A stretch of DNA of 64,000 bases. It comes from Pyrus communis. Taxonomy: Eukaryota; Streptophyta; Magnoliopsida; Rosales; Rosaceae. Below the pieces are notes generated by a model that saw only the letters and a list, made by a program, of their open reading frames with translations, did not search any database and was not told the origin of the DNA. The DNA lies in assembly GCF_963583255.1 (NCBI RefSeq), contig NC_084815.1, forward strand, positions 14,059,724-14,123,723. Direction: 5' to 3'. The translations under genes and the position numbers were made by a program. Positions 44,053 through 56,108 of this stretch are shown here, in pieces (within the stretch, counting starts at the first letter, position 1; the number at the start of each line of letters is the position of its first letter).

Positions 44053-44990
44053 CTACTTCCTATAACCCAAAAGAGAAAAAAGCTCAATTCCCTTGTGTTT
44101 TAAACGAACCCTAACCCTAACCTTATAAATTAATCACAAATTATTAACTAAATTAACCAATACAAGTTCTAAATTGTTACCATTTTACCTGGAGCGAAGT
44201 GGAGAGGAAGGAATCGCATTATGCAGGCGCTGAACTGAAGGGGAACTGGGGACGAGATAAGAGTTTAGGCCGATTGATTTGCAGATTCTGCGTGAAGGAG
44301 AAGGATTTGTAGAGTTTATGGGAATGTATGAACTTGACTGAAGACTTGAGTTGAGACCCACCGATTAACAGTGTGTGTGAAATTTGAAGGAGAAGGATTA
44401 GCAAATTCTGTTAATCGTGAGATGTGAACTCGACTTAAGAATTGAGATGTGAGGCGAGAAAGAAAAAAAGAGAGGGAAATAGAAAAATTTAGGGAAAATA
44501 TAAAGAGGGAGAGAGAGCCTAGGGTTGAAAAGAGGCTCGATTCGATTGGGAAATGGAGAGCTAGAGAGAGAGGAGAGGCGGAGGAATTGAGGAGAGGCTA
44601 GGTTTAAATGGCAAACACAGAGAGGCAGAATGAAGGAAATGAGGAGAGGGTGAGGTGTAAAGATTGAGGAAAGTGTTTTGTTTAAAACATTATTTTAAAC
44701 AAAGGTCACAAAAAATCTACCGTTACTTTAAATATATTAAATTATAGAACACAATAACATTTATGGTGTCAATGCAAATTAAAAAAAAATTTCCATTGCT
44801 GACATTAAAGGCACAAAAGTCATGGCTCTGTGCCCAATAATGTGATTGTGTCCACTTCTCTTAACATTGCGCACAATTCATGGTGCCCATTACGAAATGA
44901 ACACTGTTCCACCCTATTAGTGTTTAAATAGACACAAACACCTCATTTGCGTCCCTAATTTTGTGTCCAAGGGCCATTTTTCTTGTAGTG

Positions 44991-45348
44991 TAGGAATTAT
45001 CAATATGCTAAAGGTGCAAATGTACACATCAACAATTAGTCTAGGGGTATGCGGCTAATTAAAAAGACATGGGCTTTTAATTGAAATAATGGAAGCTTAA
45101 TTAAAATATCAAACTAATAAATGTGCGAAACCCAAACCTAAATAATCCATTTAACATAGACTTAGACTATATGAATGCATATGCATGTCAAACTTATTTG
45201 AGTAATGTCTCTGAAATGATTGATATTCTTGTGATCCAGAGCATGAGAGAGAAACTTAGACTAAAATAATTAGAACTGAAAACATGGCTAGTCTAAGTCA
45301 TTACAGACTTGGACGTGTTGTTTAGGAATTGACAATTTTACCCTAACA
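44991..45348 (-). repeat. left LTR of gag-only copia, segment 4
   Basis: GAATTATCAATATGCTAAAG onwards matches 51026-51210 of the right LTR. Its last ~140 bp (after GAATGCATATG) are not present in the right LTR. It ends CCTAACA before the polypurine tract. Confidence 0.9.
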
Positions 45349-47745
45349 ATCTCCCCCCTTGGCATTTCCTAGATAAAACCCTTAATCACAATATTACAGA
45401 CGAATAATGATATTAATGACCATGCATAACATCAAAGCCCTTAACCTGCACAAACTCAGACAAGAAAACCTGTGAAAAACAAAAAGTATAAGCTGCTAAA
45501 AATAAAAGCATTTATATATGTAATAGCAAGCAACCAAAAACAACCAGGTTTTCAAAATCCTAATTCTCCCCCAAAATATAAGCTTCCTACTTCTCCCCCT
45601 TTTTGTCTAGAAAGGTCAAAAGCCTTAGAGATATCCATTAGGTGCAGTCAGCGGAAGATAAGCGACATAACATAATGTGACAGAAAAAGATTTCCCTTCT
45701 GTGAACTAGAACCTCTTCGGAGGAATAAAGGTGGGAATGAATTCAGAAGGGAAAGAATACCTTTTTGTGAACTGAACTAGAAGTGTGGATGCAAATTTCT
45801 GCCATCTTCTTCTTTGACGAAAATGCATCTGCAAAATAATAGCACCTAAGATTAAGGCGAAAAGCCTTGCGCCCACGATGATTTGTTTTTGGGGGGGGGG
45901 GGGGGGGGAGATGCCAAAATTAGAATTCTGAAAAGAATGTGTTTAGGAGTTTGTGGGTAGCCAATGACTTAGCTTTTTAATGGGAGAATAGGACTATTTA
46001 TAGGAGAGTGGCCGGCCCTATTTGGAGAATAGTGGCCGGCCATATATGGTCAAATTGTGTGAATAATTGCAAGATATTATGTGAAATAATATCTTGCAAT
46101 TAACACCACAATTAATCCTAAATTAAATATGAAAATTGAGAGTTAACTTTTGAATAAGGATTTGATAAGGAATAATGAGAGGGATTTGAATAAATACCAT
46201 TTTGATCACCTTTGATTCTTCTTTGATTGAGCCGTTATTGTCCATTGTGTGCGCATGGGAATCCTGATGTGCCTCGAGGGTAATTTTGGCCTTTTTACCC
46301 AAAAGTCCACGTGTCACCTCTATAATTTCCTTGATTATTTTTACTTCCACAAAAACCTCTCTCATATTGTTAAGCTCCCCTTAAACAAATGCTTAAAATA
46401 ATAATAATGAATTATAGCATGAGAATAATTTTATTTATTTTTTGAACTGTATGAGAAGAGTATGATTATACCAACGAGAATGAAAGAGTGCAAAAACACG
46501 TGTAGTTCTGAATCCTTATTCACAAACTAACATTTTTCGTAAAACATAACGTGTATGAGTGTAGTTGCAAGTATAGCTGAAAGTTGATTCTATAAAAATG
46601 TAATTAAGTCTTACATGACCAACTTAACTTTAACCCTTAAGCTCACAAGACATACATTCGAATTGTCATTCAAAGTGTATACGCTCAAAAGATCTTTACA
46701 TGAATGCTCTACTATAGGCTTGCAAATTGATCTCATCTCCACACATCAAGTTTACCTTCTTTGGATCAAGTAGGTCTTTGTGAAAGGTTGTAATGGGGCT
46801 TTGGGGGATTGGTTTAACAAATGAAGGATATGGGAATCACAAAGTCTAAGAAAATAATAGAGTGGTAGAAAAAGAAACCGAGAGAGACATGTGACAATTA
46901 ATTAAGCAACTTGGCAATAAATTGAGCAGTTGGATGAACGACATATAACTGCACTATGAATATTAGATGATTCTTGTCTTCATTTACAATGACACACTTT
47001 CTTTTGATGTTGGTAGCTCACTCGTGACTAATAATTACTTTTTTTTTTCTTTTTCTTTTCTTCTTTTTCTCTTCATTTGCAGTTGGGCTTTCTTCACAGC
47101 TTTCTTCACACATCTTCAACTTTTAAATAACCTTGAACTCTCTCATTTCAAAAATGTACTCTACTAGCTTCTTAGTAGGGTAGGGAATTTTCAATAGAAG
47201 AGGCTAGGTAAGGAAAATTTAGGTTTAAGAACAAAAAGCTTACATAAAGACTCAAAAGGGCTAACTAGGGAAAAATATGTAAGGCATTGGCACATATGGC
47301 AATGATGGTAAGTCCTAATGCCTACTATCATCTCCAAAATAGAGTAATATATGATACAAAGTTTTGAGAGGTCTCAAGGAAAGTTCTAGAGATGCAAAAC
47401 ACATAAGATCGCACACATTAAAAAAATAAGAGTGTATGAAAAATGCATATGCTATATTTAGGCACAAAGCTCACATGGGTGTGGGTTTTATTCAAGTTAA
47501 ACATGTTCAACTCATTAACATCCATATATTATCAACAAGAGGCTTTTGTTCACAACAGGTCAAAAATATCATGCTAGGATCACGCTATCAAGTGAACAAA
47601 GCTAGAACTCATATAAAATCATACTTTTCCATTTTACCTCATACACATTTTTTTTAAACAAGAAGAAAGAAAAAAAAATGCAATATTTATGCTATATGAA
47701 CATGCAAGCATCATAAATGAAAGCATTTGCAAAGAGAGAGCTCAG
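45349..47745 (-). other. non-coding 3' part of the gag-only copia
   Basis: No pol domain on either strand. It contains a G18 run at 45891-45908, two GTGGCCGGCC boxes near 46008 and 46031, and a hairpin at 46065-46101. Confidence 0.6.
46065..46101. repeat. 16-bp perfect stem, 5-nt loop
   Basis: AATTGCAAGATATTAT (46065-46080) and its exact reverse complement (46086-46101) around GTGAA. Confidence 0.88.
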
Positions 47746-49693
47746 TCAATATAAACAACTTGAAGGTGGAGAGGAATTGACAAGTACACCACTTTGTTTC
47801 TCTTTTCTTCTCCAAACTTGTCTCAATTTTGGAACAACCGAACTCGAAACAGATATAATCCTTGCGATCCGATTAATCTCCTTCAAATAAGCAACAAATT
47901 GGTCCTTAAGACGTGCTTTTTCAGAGTTCTGTGAAACTTTTTCTTGAGAAGAATTTTTCTTTCTAAGCTTATTGCACTTAGGCCGAATGTGACCAGGAAT
48001 CCCACAAAAAATGACATATAGGAATGAACTTCCTAGATTGTTTGGATTCATTGGGATTAACTAAAGGCTTGACAGGATTTGACACATGTGCTAAAATTGT
48101 AGATGTTTTGGAAGTAAGACCTAAACATTTATTGTCACCTACTTTTAAGCTCGGAATATCAGAGGCTTTGACAAATCCTGTGACAGAAAAAGAACTTGCA
48201 GTCATTTCAGACTCGAATCCTAGACCTTCTTTGTCTCCAAAACTTTTTCCATAGCCAAGCATCTTGTCAAATTTTCCCGAACCTATGCTCAACTCTTGAA
48301 CTTTTATTCTCATCTCAACTAGTTCATCCTTAACAGCTTCTTATCAGACGAGAGAGTGTTTATTTTGGTTTATAGAATGTGAATCTTTTCTAACAACGAC
48401 TCTCGCAGTTTCTCTCCCTTGTCCAATTGAGATTAATGCTCAGCCTCAGCTTCCTTCTTTTCACTTTCAACTAGTGCAAGTTTCTTTCTCAAGTAGTTAT
48501 CCTTCTTGACTTACACAGTAATGTTATAGAGACCAGAATATTTTCTCAAGACTTCTTACAAGTCCGATTCTTTAACAAATGAACCTTCTGTGTCATATCC
48601 ATCAATAGTCTCTATGAAAACAATCGTATCCTTCTCATTTTTCGATGCAAATGCATCCCCTGAATAATTATCACTCCAATTGACATTCACAGCCCTATCC
48701 TTCTTTTTTCTCTTGATAGTGTTTGCACACTCAGAAGCAATGTGTACATACCCTTGACACTCATGACGTTGAACTCTTTTATTAGAACTCCTATGTTCAC
48801 TAGTTCTAAAAGATCTAGACGCTTTGTCATGTGAGACATCTAGAGAACGAAAGTTTCTTGAGTTCGAACCTGAGTTGATTCATTGCTTATGACATTTGGA
48901 ATTTTGAGACTTGAGAAACCTTCGAACTTGCATGGTTAATTCAACCAATTCATCTTTAGACAAGTCTTCAATTGAACCATCGCTTTCTTCTTCTTTAACA
49001 ACTTTTGAGAGCAATGCTTTTCATTTTTTTAGAATTTAGAAGCTTTAACTCATACATTTATAGAGACACAATCAATTGCTCGAGCTTGCAGGTATTTAAA
49101 TCATTTGATTCCTCAATCATTGTCCTCTTAGCATGAAACCTTATAGGAGGTGATCTTAAGATATTTTTCACAATCCTATGCTCCGGAATACTGTCACCAA
49201 GATTGTGACAACCATTGACAATTATGCTATGCTTAGCATAAAAGTTAGAGAAACTCTCATTATCATACATTGTGATATTTTCGAATTTTGTGATGAGATA
49301 TTGAAGCTTGGTTTCTTTAAAAGTTGAGTTACCCTTATGAGTAATTTTAAGAATGTCCCAAGCTTCTTTTGCTGTCGTACACTTGCTTATGTAATTGAAT
49401 TGTTCAGGCGAAATCGTTGTGAATAAAGCACTCAAAGCCCTTTGGTTAAAAGTGCTAGAGCTGCGCTCATCATTGCTCAATTCTTTCCTAGGCTTAAGCT
49501 TAGATATAGACACAGAGGACTCTGCTTTACCTTTGGTTTCTTCAATCATTAACGGTTCCCAACCTTCTTCAACAGCAAGCCACACCTTGTCATCTTGTGC
49601 CCATAGAAAAGATTTCATTTTCGCCTTCCATGCCGCATAGTTATCACCATCAAAGTATGGTGGATGAGAAACTGAACCCACAACACGATTCAT
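47746..49693 (-). pseudogene. copia-type gag (DUF4219/UBN2, CCHC), broken
   Basis: Residues 1-211 (49693-49058) are one clean frame: MNRVVGSVSHPPYFDGDNYA, WKAKMKSFLWAQDD, TTAKEAWDILKITHKGNSTF, KLQYLITKFENITMYDNESF and NLGDSIPEHRIVKNILRS. Downstream in other frames come SKDELVELTMQVRRFLKSQN, a knuckle-like HECQGYVHIASEC (about 48770), and a last CGIPGHIRPKCNKLRKK (about 48000). In related full elements the protease follows that point; here pol is absent. It packages RNA in family members. The initiating ATG lies ~57 bp from the right LTR's inner edge. Confidence 0.85.
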
Positions 49694-49749
49694 TATAGAC
49701 TACCCATGGATCTCACAAAGTATTTTTAAGGAACTGCTCTGGTGCCAAT

Positions 49750-51248
49750 TGAAAGTTCTAGGATGGGTACTAGTTTAACCTAGAGGATGGTGAATAGGTT
49801 CCAATTTAAAAATCCAATTCAATTTTCAATTTAATTTTCAGTTCTAAAATTAATTCCACATTCACATCACATATCAAACTATCCTACACATATGCAGTTA
49901 AAAAGATAAATAAAAAGTGCACACATGATGTAGGATTTAATGAGGTAAAAACCATCACTGGGAAAATCCTCGGGCTTCCAAGTCAGGATAAACACTAAGA
50001 GAAATGAGTACATAAAGACTTACAAAACTCATCAACTAGGCACACATACTAGCAGGCAGTTTTGTCACCGCGCTTTGCTACTTGATCTCTCTTCAGCCTT
50101 TGAGTGGAAGTAGCATGGCACCAACGCGGTCAATCATTGTCTCCTCAAACTTTGCAAGATACTAATGCGATCATGCATAATGTATGCATGATGAAAAGAT
50201 TTATGAAAACCAACCAATTATGAAAATCGCAAGGCACATTTTCATAATTGATTTCTTATTAAAGCACGATAAAAAAAATCAGTGATCAAAATAAAAATTA
50301 AACTTTTGAAACCACACAATGCAAACTGATTTTCTCTCCTAAAATACTTTAAAACCACTCTCTCTCTCAAGGGCTGCTATAAGATTTTTCTCTCAAAAAT
50401 GTCTCGATATCATTGTAAAATCAAACTGACAATTTTCTCAATAAGAAAAACTTACTACAAAAATAATTGTTGTAAAAATGATGAAACAAGCAGCGAATCT
50501 TTTTGTTTTCTTTTAACCAAGAAGATCCTCGTTGGATTTTTTTTGTGAGGATCCTGGGTATCCTCCATTCACATCCGTTCATTGTATATCATGCGGTCAT
50601 AAATCATTGTAATTTTTTTTTTTATATAAAATTGAATATAAACAGTACCTGACGAAAACTGACCGCATGATGTACGATGAAGTGATGTGATTGGAGGGAT
50701 CCTCACTCTTCTTTTAAAACCATAAAGCTGCAGCAGCCTTTCTTTCAAAGCCAAATGGCAGCATCCCAAAACCAGCACCTATTATAATGCATTCTGCAGC
50801 AGCAGCAAAGATTAGGATATGATATGATGATCATTTCTATAACCCTAACGCATGCTCTCGCCAATAAATGACTGTTCTGAGTGCGTATATATGTTGTGAT
50901 ATGGCAGCAACACGAAACCCTAACCTAATGCATCTATAAATAGACTGCAGTAGAATACTTTAACCTGATTTCAAGTTCCTCAAGATCGGGATGACATGTT
51001 ACGAGATAAAAATTAAAATCAATAGGAATTATCAATATGCTAAAGGTGCAAATGTACAGATCAACAATTAGTCTTAGGGGTATGCGGCTAATTAAAAAGA
51101 CATGGGCTTTTAATTAAGATAATGGAAGCTTAATTTAAATATCAAACTAATAAATGTGCGAAGCCCAAACCTAAATAATCCATTTAACATAGAATTAACT
51201 ATATGAATGCATATGATTGATATGATGATCACTTCTATAACCATAACA
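49750..51248 (-). repeat. right (5') LTR of gag-only copia
   Basis: 1499 bp including the 194-bp MITE at 50517-50710. It begins TGAAAGTTCTAGG and ends CCATAACA before TSD ATTTG. A plausible TATA-like CTATAAATAGACTGCAGTAG region (about 50930) is shared with the left LTR. Confidence 0.9.
50509..50718. mobile_element. MITE of 194 bp with 8-bp TSD
   Basis: The element 50517-50710 is flanked by TCTTTTAA (50509-50516 and 50711-50718). Inverted arms contain GTGAGGATCC, CACATC and TCATGCGGTC and their reverse complements, so most of it folds into a hairpin. The left LTR copy is uninterrupted at this site, confirming insertion. Confidence 0.88.
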
Positions 51249-51253
51249 ATTTG
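51249..51253. repeat. TSD of the gag-only copia element, right
   Basis: ATTTG, identical to 31681-31685. Confidence 0.85.
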
Positions 51254-51896
51254 GTGTACCTCAAATGGAAGTGCGCTCGCTTGACTCGAAGCACTATCAC
51301 TCGACTTGTACGAGGGATGACAAATCTAGGTTCAAATATAATTCAAACCAAATTATTTCACCCACTCTTTAAACCAAACTGTCATTATGACACATCCTGA
51401 CCCGGATTGTCCACTAGGACTCCGAATTAAGATGTGCTGGCCGACACCTAGAAGGTGACGAACTCACAAAGTGTGGTGATGTGGAATATGTGAATAAATT
51501 TAAACCTAAAAGTGCTTAAACACAAGAGTGCGATGTGAGCGGGAATGATCTCATTTCACACGTGACGTTAGAGCATAAGTAAAGTACAATAGAGTGGATT
51601 GAAAATTATACCATCGAAGCTAATCTTCAATACCAAGACTTGCCATGTATCCTCATCAATACGAAAACTCTGCTACTAGAACCTGAAGGCATAAAAACAA
51701 GAGTGAGTGGGACTGAATATAAAGCTTTAATAAAGACCTTTTAAACGATATAACCTCTCGCTGTAATACCTATATAGGTTCCAGGAAATCATACTACATA
51801 TAAGTATGAAATCAAATGTAAATCAATAGTAAATCCAAGAATATTCCAAATCGCTACATATCGGCAACAGCAATATAAATCAAGTGCTCATCAATC

Positions 51897-52213
51897 TATG
51901 GTAACCCACGAGTCGAAGTTGCGTAGCGCAACCTGTACGCCTCATAAATCAATCCATGATAACATTTGAGTCGGAGTTGCCTAATGCAACCTGTACGACT
52001 CATAAATCAATCCATGATAACACCTGAGTCGGAGTTGCCTAATGCAACCTGTACAACTCATAGGCAACTTGTACGACAGTGTTAGAGTTGCCTATCATTG
52101 CAACCTGTACAACAGTGTCGGAGCTGCCTATTATTGCAACCTGTACGACAGTATCGGAATTGCCTATTATTGCAACATGTACGACAGTGTCGGAGTCGCA
52201 CAAAACACTAATA
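51897..52213 (-). repeat. compound tandem repeat: about 58-bp units then 36-bp units
   Basis: Two to three ~58-60 bp units with GAGTCGGAGTTGCCTAATGC start near 51897. Four 36-bp units then start exactly at 52070, 52106, 52142 and 52178 (TGTACGACAGTGTCGGAG-type). Confidence 0.9.
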
Positions 52214-52392
52214 TAGTCATACCCTAACTCAATCATTTCAAATAATACTATAAACTCACCTAAACTTACCTGTATGTCCCGCGTTCACCTTAGCACTTCA
52301 AGGCATTCACAACAATTATATGTACGTAATATGCATATGGTTATACCATAATGCAATCTAAAACTCAACCATATCATAGTATTTTAGAATAT

Positions 52393-52395
<3 letters not shown>

Positions 52396-52424
<29 letters not shown>

Positions 52425-52441
52425 CTATATATATATATATA
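52396..52441. repeat. (AT)n microsatellite
   Basis: AT run with a single interruption CTATAT. Confidence 0.85.
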
Positions 52442-54225
52442 TGATATGGCATAAAATGAATAAATCAATTTAAATGTGTTTTTTAGAACTATCAATGATA
52501 TACATACGATAAAAGGAAAAGACCCACTTACCTGAGGTTCGCGCTACAACTCCCTAGCACGAATATTGAGACGTCACGAACGATCCTCACCTAGAACAAT
52601 TATTCAATTATGTCTCAGAACTCTTATCGATAGAACACATAAATTGCATAAAACACATCCCAATGACGTTCTAGAATGATTTGAGACTCATTGACCAAAA
52701 GTCAACCGTCAGTCAAAGATCAATGGTAGGCTCCACAACCCTACGTAGCTCAATTCGAAAGATCTGCATCTCAGATTTTCGATCCGTAACTTCCAAAGAT
52801 TCATAGTTTACTTCTAAAACATCATACTTAAGTTTCATTACGATCCAACGGTTGGATCTCCGCCAATTGCCAATTCAAGTGGCGGTCAACATTTTATTTT
52901 ACGCACTTACAAATCCAATTCGGGAAGATCCGTACGTCAGATTCCTAATCTGTAAGTTTCTAATATCGTCAAATATTACATACTATAATGTATTAAAGTT
53001 TGGTGACGACCCAACGGTCGGATCGTCAATTCACATAATGTTCAAGTAGCGGTCTTTATCAAAACTATGCTTAAACGATGATATTTCATCACTCAGACTT
53101 CACATATGGAATTAGGGTGTCAAACTTAGCTTAGAAAGGTCAGGGGGTCACTCGGCTCACACGCCACTGCATACGGCGGTCGGTCGCCTTGATTCACCGG
53201 AAAATTCAACTATATCAAAAAATTCTCAAATTTTACAGAAATGAAGATCTCAAAGAGTAGAGCAAATTTTATACCTATGACCAAGTCCAATTTGGCCGGG
53301 AAAGGCTCCAATTTCACTCAAACCCACTGGAACCCTAAAATGGGTGAACTTCGATTCTCCTTCCTCGGTGTTCCAATGTCTCTACCACTAGTTGGGTCTT
53401 GTTCCTTGGTCCAAGGAAAGTTAATTAAAGGTAGTTTTAGGTGGTGGAACTCACCGGAATGGAGGAATTGCCGTCGAGCACCTTAGGTGCTCCGATGAAA
53501 TTCCTCGCGGGTTAGGACCTAAAAACCCTTCAATTTGGATGGAGATGGTAGAGGGAAGTTGTGGAGTAGATTGCAAGTGGTGGATGTGTGAAATTCAACT
53601 GAAAAATGGTAGAAATTGGCCGGAATTTTGGCCGGATCATACCTGGGTTCATGGAGTGCATGGGAAGAGAGGGATCTTCCCTCATGATTGGATGCCCTCC
53701 TATTCATCAGCCCTTTTGTCTGATTGGTCCACTCCTTCCTCCCTATTTTCTAATTGGTTACAATTCCCACATGGTGGGAGTTTATTTTCCTTTAAATCTA
53801 TAATTTAGTGAAACAACTTCAAATGTCCGTAACTATACCGTTATAATCTGGACTCACGAACGGCTTTCACCTATGCGTTCATACCAACGAGTATTACACA
53901 AATACGCTAAAAGAATAAGAGTCATATATTCTTCTAGACGATGGTCAATAGAAGTCAAAATCCTTGCCTCTAGTCAATTCCCTTGATTAAAATAAATAAA
54001 AACAAAATTGTAGGGATGGGTTGTCACATACTAAATAAAAATAAATACTCTAAATTACTGTGAAAGATAACTAACTTAACTTTAAAGAATTACTAATTTT
54101 CTAGAATAGTCGTCTTCCACTCTTTCCTATTAAGGCAAAAATATATAATCAGATTGGATGATAAAATGGACATAAAAATTATTTGTTTTTGTTTTCACAT
54201 TAATTATAAATTTGATCTTACACAC

Positions 54226-55595
54226 TGTTTGGGTCCAAATTTACACCACCGGCTTGAGTAATCGAGACTGTTGAGTAAGCATGCTTCTACACCGTCGATC
54301 AAAGAGTGAAGATAGTTTTGTTATTGTTGAGGGATAATAGTATGATTTTTATCATAAGAATTATCTTTCAGTATGATTCATCTTTGCAGTTATACGACAG
54401 GATAAATGAGATTCTCATTACATCTAATGGAAGCAACAACAACAGAGTTTGAATTAATTGGGGTTTGTTAACAGAACGTGCAGAGATCAGCACTTGGCGT
54501 GATCAAATAAGTCTTGGATGATGGGATGGCGTGATCAGATGGTCTTGAAGGGATAATGTAAGAATATTATTTTGTTTTCCTATATGGTCAAAACAATAAT
54601 ATACATTGAATGTTGCCAATAATCTAGTCAAAACAAGATTGCATCAGGATAAATCTTTGAAAGCCGAATTTGATGGAAGGTCAGGTTCTCAAGATGACAA
54701 CAAGTTTTGATTGATGTGATAAGGCGTGGGGTTAGCAACAGATAAAGACTCAGAGTCATAGTGCAATTGGGATTGGTTTCCATGACTTGAGCATGCGGGT
54801 CTCTATAAATACCAAACGGCAAATGACTAAAAAAAAGCCCTCCAATTCAACACACATATTGCCCTCCGCAAACCTCTCAAACACTTTGGGATTTTTTATT
54901 TTCTTTTTCCGCCAACACACCTATAGTTTGGATAAACAGCATTGTGAAGGCAACCTGCGAACATCTTCAGTTTAGATAAATAGCATTGTTGCCGTAGAAT
55001 TAGCCGATCGAGAAGCGCCTTCAGTTTGGATAAACAGCATTGCGTCGAGGTTGACTAGTTACCTATCCAAGTCTCGATCGAGAATGGTTTCCGAATCCTT
55101 ATTGGCAGAGGTGATCCTTTTAGCCTTCTTGGCGAAGTAAGGTGTTACAAGTTACTACATTCGGCACATTGAACGCCGAGCGATTTTATGATTGGATACT
55201 CACAAGTGAGTTTCTATCAGCATTCTGACGGCCAAACTACATTTACCATCAAGACATACATCTCTTTTGAGTACCTGTGTTCGTATAATTTGTAGCCGAT
55301 TCGACGTGCTTATACTCTTACGAATATAATCAGCATAATCGAACCCGGCGCTGACTATTCATGAACTTCGTAGAACTAACAGCTTTGTCTTCAGGCTCGA
55401 GAACCTGAAGGCCGAAATGTGTTCCTTCCTCAGTCGCAGTTGCAAGATCAAGAAGTCAGTAGTGCATTCAACGCAACATCAACAAATTTTACTCTTCGGC
55501 CAGTTGGCACGCCCCGTATCAACCGAAGAACGTAGTTAGCTCATTAGTTACTCGGCCTGCGTGTCACGTAGGCTTTGTAGTTTTTAGGGTCAACA
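54226..55595 (+). repeat. LARD 5' LTR
   Basis: 1370 bp; aligned with the 3' LTR along its length (for example GAAGTCAGTAG, GGCTTTGTAGTTTTTAGGG), with scattered differences. CTCTATAAATACCAAACGGC (about 54801) is a good TATA box and is conserved in the other LTR at about 57573. Confidence 0.9.
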
Positions 55596-55640
55596 TTTTG
55601 GCACACCCGGTGAGACATGTGCTAAAACTACAGAGTTCAC

Positions 55641-56108
55641 ATGATAAATCAAGATCCTAGACATGGTGAGATTTGGCACCTATTCAAGGTAATTGTCAAG
55701 CAACAAAAATGCCTTGACCGGATCATCGAAGCAAATGAAGAAAGGAAAAAATACTTCTCTCAAATGAGAGAGGTGAAGGTTCATCACATCTTACAAGATC
55801 AATGGATAAATGAAGATAGAGCTCGATATTATGAGTGGCTCGATAAGAAAATGCCTATTGGGTTCAAATCAATTCTATTTGAAGAATGGTTGGATCAAAA
55901 GGCCAGGGGGCAATTTTTCGCTCCGGCCACAATTAAAATTCGACCAAAGAAGATTGTCGAGACAGCCGAAGAAGAACCTAGGCCACTTGTTGTTTCAGTC
56001 AAGACTGAAATTGTGGTAGGCCCAGAAGAAAAAGTTCCAGTTTCTGAGCCACAAATCATTCATCAGAGGAGTGCTCCAATGACGAACAGGGCAAAGACAT
56101 GGTCTTAG
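55641..56108 (+). CDS. unknown 155-aa protein of the LARD element
   Basis: MINQDPRHGEIWHLFKVIVK opens an ORF rich in Lys, Glu, Arg and Trp, with DRARYYEWLDKKMP and EEWLDQKARGQF. It starts about 45 bp after the 5' LTR. A second ORF in another frame (56099-56287: DVETMTVDMVIGDKADMAKS) overlaps its end and may be its continuation after a frameshift, giving ~215 aa. No CCHC knuckle, protease or RT motif. The function is unknown; a degenerate gag-related or Ogre ORF1-like protein is possible but unproven. Confidence 0.45.
   Translation: MINQDPRHGEIWHLFKVIVKQQKCLDRIIEANEERKKYFSQMREVKVHHILQDQWINEDRARYYEWLDKKMPIGFKSILFEEWLDQKARGQFFAPATIKIRPKKIVETAEEEPRPLVVSVKTEIVVGPEEKVPVSEPQIIHQRSAPMTNRAKTWS

Larger units (their letters stand above)
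36226..44990. mobile_element. non-autonomous CACTA carrying a captured AGPase gene fragment
   Basis: The left end is CACTACAAAAAATATGAGC. The right end read inward is CACTACAAGAAAAATGGCC. The 3-bp TSD TAG occurs at 36223-36225 and 44991-44993, and copia LTR sequence is collinear across the site. Subterminal GTGTCC/GGCACA motifs recur on both sides. No tnpA or tnpD transposase was recognised. Cargo: exons of an ADP-glucose pyrophosphorylase gene (36898-37788) and a later chromovirus insertion (39125-44052). Without the chromovirus the element would be about 3.8 kb. 37800-39120 and 44053-44900 hold no further recognised genes. Confidence 0.9.
31686..51248 (-). mobile_element. gag-only copia-type element (TR-GAG-like) with nested insertions
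   Basis: The left LTR (31686-45348, broken by insertions) and right LTR (49750-51248) both begin TGAAARTTCTAGGATGGGTA and end in AACA. ATTTG flanks the whole unit. On the - strand, the primer site after the right LTR reads ATTGGCACCAGAGCAG, and a polypurine tract AAGGGGGGAGAT (about 45349-45360) precedes the left LTR. Between the LTRs (4.4 kb) only gag is recognisable: no protease, integrase or RT. Gag-only LTR elements are known as TR-GAG. It would have depended on a related copia for mobility. Confidence 0.87.
51388..54026 (-). mobile_element. probable solo LTR of a Ty3/gypsy element (2.6 kb)
   Basis: It begins TGACACATCCTGACCC and ends GGGATGGGTTGTCA, near-inverse TG..CA edges. No gag or pol lies next to it. 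It contains the CGTACAGRTTGCATTAGGCA-type repeats (reverse orientation) also found at 875-1110. Flanks CATTA and CATAC are only a partial TSD. 52680-53810 holds unique sequence with short ORFs that look non-genic. Confidence 0.55.

Noticed and set aside
44107..44122. Telomere-like CCCTAACCCTAACC
   Set aside because: Only about two units within the CACTA; too short for an interstitial telomere.
51897..52213. CRISPR-like array
   Set aside because: Units are head-to-tail without unique spacers in a plant LTR; ordinary tandem repeats.
52039..52236. ORFs with 12-aa repeats (both strands)
   Set aside because: They arise because the 36-bp DNA repeat is a multiple of three; located in an LTR, no protein features.
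53241..53808. ORFs of 62-89 aa in the LTR at 51388-54026
   Set aside because: Short, overlapping, no recognisable domain, within a repetitive LTR.
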